A stretch of 8,681 nt of DNA from DAOUFU01 sp034429275. GTDB taxonomy: Bacteria > Chloroflexota > Anaerolineae > Aggregatilineales > Aggregatilineaceae. This document shows positions 6,274 to 8,681 of this stretch, piece by piece. The translations under genes were made by a program, and so were the position numbers. The stretch is from contig DAOUFU010000344.1 of assembly GCA_034429275.1 (NCBI GenBank), positions 1 through 8,681 on the forward strand, written 5' to 3'. The first letter of the stretch is position 1. Each line of letters begins with the position of its first letter. The notes under the pieces are model-generated. The model had not been told where the DNA came from. It saw only the letters and a list, made by a program, of their open reading frames with translations, and made no database searches.

Positions 6274-7104
6274 ATGAAGAGGCGTACCATGCTCACCATT
6301 GTGTTCGCTCTGATTGCCGTGCCGCTGGTGCTGGCCCTGATCGGCTGGATCGGTCTGCGCTTCAAGCCCGATCCCTTCCCGCCCTATCCGCAGAGCGGCC
6401 AGGCGCTCACCGCCGTCCCCATCCCTGATGGCCTGCCCGCCCCGGTGGATCGCCACCTGCGCACCGTGGCCTCCGGCGACTCCCTGCCCCTCACCGAGTC
6501 CGCCGTGCTCTCCGGCCCGGCCCGGCTGCGCATCATGGGCATCACCTTCAATTCGCGCGCGCGCTTTTTCCAGGCAGGCGGACGTGGCTATCGTCACTAC
6601 ATCGAATCGACGATCTTCGGTTACCCGCTGTTGAAGGCGAATGAGATCGTGCTGGATGGTACCGGGCGAATGGAACTCCCGTTTGGCGTCTCCGAAGGGC
6701 CGGAGATCGACCAGGCGGGCAATCTCTCGCTGTGGGGCGAGCAGTTCGCCTGGATGCCCTCCGCGGTCATCAGCGATCCGCGCTTCCGCTGGGAAGCGGT
6801 AGACGATAACAGCGCGCGCTGGATCGTTCCGCTTGGCACCGGCCAGGACGAATTCCTCGTCCGTTTCGACTCCGAAACCGGCCTGATGCAGTCGATGGAA
6901 GCCATGCGCTACAAGGAAAAAGGTGGCGAGAAAATCCTGTGGACGGTGCGTGTCGAGCAGTGGGGCACCTTCGACGGGCTGATGGTGCCCACCCGCCTGA
7001 GTCTGACCTGGGCCGACGAAGACTCACCCTGGGCCGTCTTCACCATCGACGATGTCGCCTACAACGTGGACGTAAGCGTGACAATCACCGGCAACGGGCC
7101 GTAA
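6274..7104 (+). CDS. Membrane-anchored DUF6544-type protein of unknown function
   Basis: A 276-residue protein starting MKRR and a hydrophobic segment (about 6-28), then an extracytoplasmic domain. That layout, without an obvious signal peptidase site, suggests a single N-terminal membrane anchor with the rest outside the membrane. The soluble part resembles the DUF6544 family from memory: PAPVDRHLR near 56-63, the LSLWGEQFAWMPSAV block (151-165), FRWEAVDDNSARW (171-183), VRFDSETGLM (196-205), an MRYKEK segment (211-216), and a late GLMVPTRLSLTW strand (235-246). No catalytic motif is recognisable. ATG 6274 was chosen for its Shine-Dalgarno and the MKRR start; ATG 6256 would add six residues. 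It follows the methyltransferase-like gene by 27 bases and probably shares its transcript. The family role is unknown; a beta-rich substrate-binding fold is only a guess. Confidence 0.75.
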   Translation: MKRRTMLTIVFALIAVPLVLALIGWIGLRFKPDPFPPYPQSGQALTAVPIPDGLPAPVDRHLRTVASGDSLPLTESAVLSGPARLRIMGITFNSRARFFQAGGRGYRHYIESTIFGYPLLKANEIVLDGTGRMELPFGVSEGPEIDQAGNLSLWGEQFAWMPSAVISDPRFRWEAVDDNSARWIVPLGTGQDEFLVRFDSETGLMQSMEAMRYKEKGGEKILWTVRVEQWGTFDGLMVPTRLSLTWADEDSPWAVFTIDDVAYNVDVSVTITGNGP

Positions 7105-7190
7105 ATCACAATCGTCTTGGGGGACGCGTGAGGCCCACAGGCGCAAAACTAAGGATTGCACGCGAAAAACCCGCGTTCAAATGAGCCGGT

Positions 7191-7266
7191 CGGCCTCACC
7201 CCCAAGCGGCCAGAAACAGGCCGCTTCGCCACCTTGTCGAAGGCGCGCAGGTCGCGGGTGAGGCCG
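7191..7266. repeat. 11-bp inverted repeat enclosing smaller hairpins
   Basis: CGGCCTCACCC at 7191-7201 is fully complementary to GGGTGAGGCCG at 7256-7266. On the plus strand the right arm is followed by GTTTTCG, so it could serve as a weak terminator for the DUF6544-type gene, although 54 bases between the arms is long for a simple intrinsic terminator. Confidence 0.55.
7204..7226. repeat. Perfect 8-bp hairpin, 7-base loop
   Basis: AAGCGGCC (7204-7211), loop AGAAACA, GGCCGCTT (7219-7226). It starts two bases inside the left arm of the larger inverted repeat. No T-run follows on either strand. Confidence 0.65.
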
Positions 7267-7290
7267 GTTTTCGCTTAGCTCAATGTACCC

Positions 7291-7307
7291 GTGTGCTGAG
7301 CGCACAC
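7291..7307 (-). terminator. Short hairpin directly after the methyltransferase stop (possible terminator)
   Basis: GTGTGC (7291-7296) and GCACAC (7302-7307) form a 6-bp stem with a 5-base loop, one base past the minus-strand stop codon. No T-tract follows on the minus strand (GGGTACATT), so a canonical intrinsic terminator is not supported; it may protect the 3' end or be chance. Confidence 0.3.
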
Positions 7308-7308
7308 C

Positions 7309-8148
7309 TCACGCCTTGCGCGCGATGAACAATCCCGCATCCTTGGTGATGTCGAACGCGCCGGTTTTGGCCAGCTCTGCCGCAATGAACGCTCGCAGCG
7401 CCGCCAGCAGCCCCTCGGTGAGCACTTCAGCGGGCTGGTACGACGCGATATAAGCCACCAGCGGCTCAACCTCGGTCACCACCAGCCCATCCGCATATTT
7501 GCGCACCTCGACCCGCGCGAATTCCGCCGCGATCTGGGGCGCGCCGTTCTCCAGCGAAAAGGTATCGCCCACGCTGAACCGAGACTCCGGGCCGAGCGCC
7601 ATGCCCGATGCCTGCTCGAACCGTTTCATCAGGTCGTTGATCTCGCGCATATGTCCGAGGCCGTTAGTAGCCGCGAAGAACCACCCCTCCGCCCTCAGCA
7701 CGCGCGCGATCTCCGCGATGGCCTTCGCCCGGTCCGGCACATGATACAGCATGTGGTTGGCGATCACTACATCAAACGCGCCTGCCGGGTGCGGGATGGC
7801 CTGTGCATCGATCTGCTGCCATGTGATCCGCCCGGCCAGGTCGGGCGCGTCGTTGGCCACCGCCCGCCGGGATTCCGCCACCATGCCCGGCGAAAAGTCC
7901 GACAGTATGATCTGCCACCCCGCCGGGACTCGTGCAGCATTTTCGCGCCACAGCCAGCCGGGGCCGCTGCCCAGTTCGAGCACGCGCGCGGTGTCCGGCG
8001 CTTCGTGCAGCACCTGGTCAAACACCCACCGGTGCCAGCCGTAGCTGTTCGTGCTGAACCGGGTATGCAGGGCTGCGCGCGCGCTCAGGTTCGAAGAATC
8101 CCGGTACTGTTCATTGAGCAGGTAGGTCTGATCGCTGGTGCGCTTCAT
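7309..8148 (-). CDS. Class I SAM-dependent methyltransferase (Methyltransf_11 type)
   Basis: A 279-residue cytosolic Rossmann-fold methyltransferase. Seen: an N-terminal cap with NLSARAALHTRFSTN (20-34) and YGWHRWVFDQV (36-46), a pattern I recall from a family of uncharacterised bacterial methyltransferases; SAM motif I VLELGSGPGWLW (56-67); the acidic ribose-binding Asp84 in LSDFSPGM; motif QQIDAQAIPHP (111-121); FDVVIANHMLYHVPD (125-139); and the RVLRAEGWFFAATNG strand (149-163). The C-terminal part (about 165-279) is a variable substrate domain. ATG 8148 is chosen because GGAG (8159-8156) lies 7 bases upstream and the conserved cap starts just after; the open frame runs on to 8319, but that part lies within the upstream gene in another frame. 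The start overlaps the upstream membrane protein's stop by ATGA, implying coupling. Substrate unknown; glycan or lipid methylation is one possibility from context. Confidence 0.87.
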   Translation of the reverse strand: MKRTSDQTYLLNEQYRDSSNLSARAALHTRFSTNSYGWHRWVFDQVLHEAPDTARVLELGSGPGWLWRENAARVPAGWQIILSDFSPGMVAESRRAVANDAPDLAGRITWQQIDAQAIPHPAGAFDVVIANHMLYHVPDRAKAIAEIARVLRAEGWFFAATNGLGHMREINDLMKRFEQASGMALGPESRFSVGDTFSLENGAPQIAAEFARVEVRKYADGLVVTEVEPLVAYIASYQPAEVLTEGLLAALRAFIAAELAKTGAFDITKDAGLFIARKA

Positions 8149-8681
8149 GTCTGTTCTCCACCAACCTGTCTCGTACTGATCCGCACCGCCGCCACCATCA
8201 ACCCAAAGATAATGTACTCCGCCGTCATCGTGGCATGAAACAGGTCGATCTTGAAATAGAAGTGATCGAAGATGCCCGCCACCAGCGCGCCGACAATGCC
8301 CGCCGCCAGCCCCAGCCACAGGTCATACAGCGCCGGGTCGCGGCGCAGCCGGGCGTAATGCGCCGCGCTGTAGGCGTAAGCGCTGCCCATCAACGCCAGG
8401 TAGGCCGCCAGCCCGACCAGCCCGGCATTTGAGGCGATCGTCAGGGAGGTGTTGGCCACGCCCAGGTAAATATCGCGCTCCGGCGTGCCGCTGAACCCGA
8501 CTCCGATCACCGGGTGCCGCTCGATCAGCCGGAAGGCATCTTTATATTCCCCAAACCGCATCTGCGTTTCCACGTCCCGGTTGGTCAGCCCGGCTTCCAG
8601 CTTGTCGATATAGCGCTGGGTGAAGGGCAAGAACAGCGCGATCACCCCCGCCGCCGCCATGATCACCAGCAGCCGCCGATA
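8145..8681 (-). CDS. O-antigen ligase/polymerase-like membrane protein (C-terminal part)
   Basis: 178 visible C-terminal residues; the frame is open to the window edge and the N-terminal part, probably more than half of a typical 400-500-residue protein, lies beyond. Visible: a hydrophobic segment at the left end of the fragment (VIMAAAGVIALFLPF), then a hydrophilic loop with RFGEYKDAFRLIERHPVIGVG and FSGTPE, the periplasmic-loop pattern (R..W/YK.A.... hP..G.G) of Wzy_C/WaaL-type proteins, then segments around NAGLVGLAAYLALMGSAYAY, LGLAAGIVGALVAGIF with DHFYF after it, and EYIIFGLMVAAVRI. Such proteins join undecaprenyl-linked glycan chains to each other or to an acceptor outside the inner membrane. 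The usual H-N in the periplasmic loop reads VANTSL here. Its TGA overlaps the methyltransferase ATG. Polymerase versus ligase cannot be decided from this fragment. Confidence 0.78.
   Translation of the reverse strand, partial: YRRLLVIMAAAGVIALFLPFTQRYIDKLEAGLTNRDVETQMRFGEYKDAFRLIERHPVIGVGFSGTPERDIYLGVANTSLTIASNAGLVGLAAYLALMGSAYAYSAAHYARLRRDPALYDLWLGLAAGIVGALVAGIFDHFYFKIDLFHATMTAEYIIFGLMVAAVRISTRQVGGEQT

Larger units (their letters stand above)
7105..7308. other. Convergent intergenic region with nested inverted repeats
   Basis: 204 bases between the stops of two convergent genes, with no supported gene. It holds an 11-bp perfect inverted repeat (7191-7201 with 7256-7266), a nested 8-bp hairpin, a small CCTT/AAGG hairpin (7232-7243) and a 6-bp hairpin beside the minus-strand stop. 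The octamer GTGAGGCC occurs at 7128-7135 and 7258-7265, with its complement GGCCTCAC at 7192-7199, so the central arm can pair with either flank. It may be termination signals or a structured RNA. Confidence 0.55.

Noticed and set aside
7175..7182. TTCAAAT stretch resembling the T-loop of a tRNA
   Set aside because: The flanking bases do not form a T-stem, and no acceptor, D or anticodon arm can be assembled around it on either strand.
7651..8238. Plus-strand open frame of 195 codons opposite the methyltransferase
   Set aside because: The opposite strand encodes an intact methyltransferase with SAM motifs and a Shine-Dalgarno; this frame has no motif or convincing ribosome binding site.
8149..8319. 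N-terminal extension of the methyltransferase frame
   Set aside because: It overlaps the conserved C-terminal membrane segments of the upstream gene in another frame and lacks conserved-looking sequence; the Shine-Dalgarno before 8148 fixes the start.

Overview
The window is dense, GC-rich bacterial chromosome. Genes are closely packed, ATGA and TAATG stop/start overlaps occur, and Shine-Dalgarno sequences are GGAG-like. Base composition, gene mix and extended -10 promoters (TGGTACAAT, TGGTATAGT) would fit a Chloroflexota bacterium, perhaps of the Anaerolineae. That is an impression from family resemblance; there is no rRNA or phylogenetic marker to prove it.

Left part (1-4157, plus strand): the 3' end of a TatD-family metal-dependent hydrolase, then after a likely promoter a run of genes read in one direction. 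These are a family 2 glycosyltransferase, a family 4 glycosyltransferase, a flavodoxin-fold NAD(P)H oxidoreductase and a LysE/RhtB-type exporter. The two glycosyltransferases probably act on one extracellular or cell-wall glycan. The oxidoreductase and exporter form a tight TAATG-overlapping pair.

Middle (4156-4732): a minus-strand single-domain SCP2 (sterol carrier-like) protein with a strong Shine-Dalgarno, its own promoter and an intrinsic terminator whose T-tract is read from the complement of the exporter's stop codon. Its promoter lies back to back with a plus-strand promoter.

Right of centre (4733-7104, plus strand): a calcineurin-like phosphoesterase, overlapping by ATGA a TrmB-like methyltransferase that has lost the family's PDPW catalytic motif, then a membrane-anchored DUF6544-type protein.

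Right end (7105-8681): a 204-base convergent intergenic region with several inverted repeats, then two minus-strand genes overlapping by ATGA: a class I SAM methyltransferase and, upstream of it, the C-terminal part of an O-antigen ligase/polymerase-like membrane protein cut by the window edge. Together with the two glycosyltransferases this gives the window a mild cell-surface-glycan flavour, but the genes lie in separate transcription units. I see no mobile element, CRISPR array, tRNA or rRNA, and no clear novel multi-gene system. The best leads are the TrmB-like protein, the glycosyltransferase with a degenerate EX7E motif and the structured 7105-7308 intergenic region.
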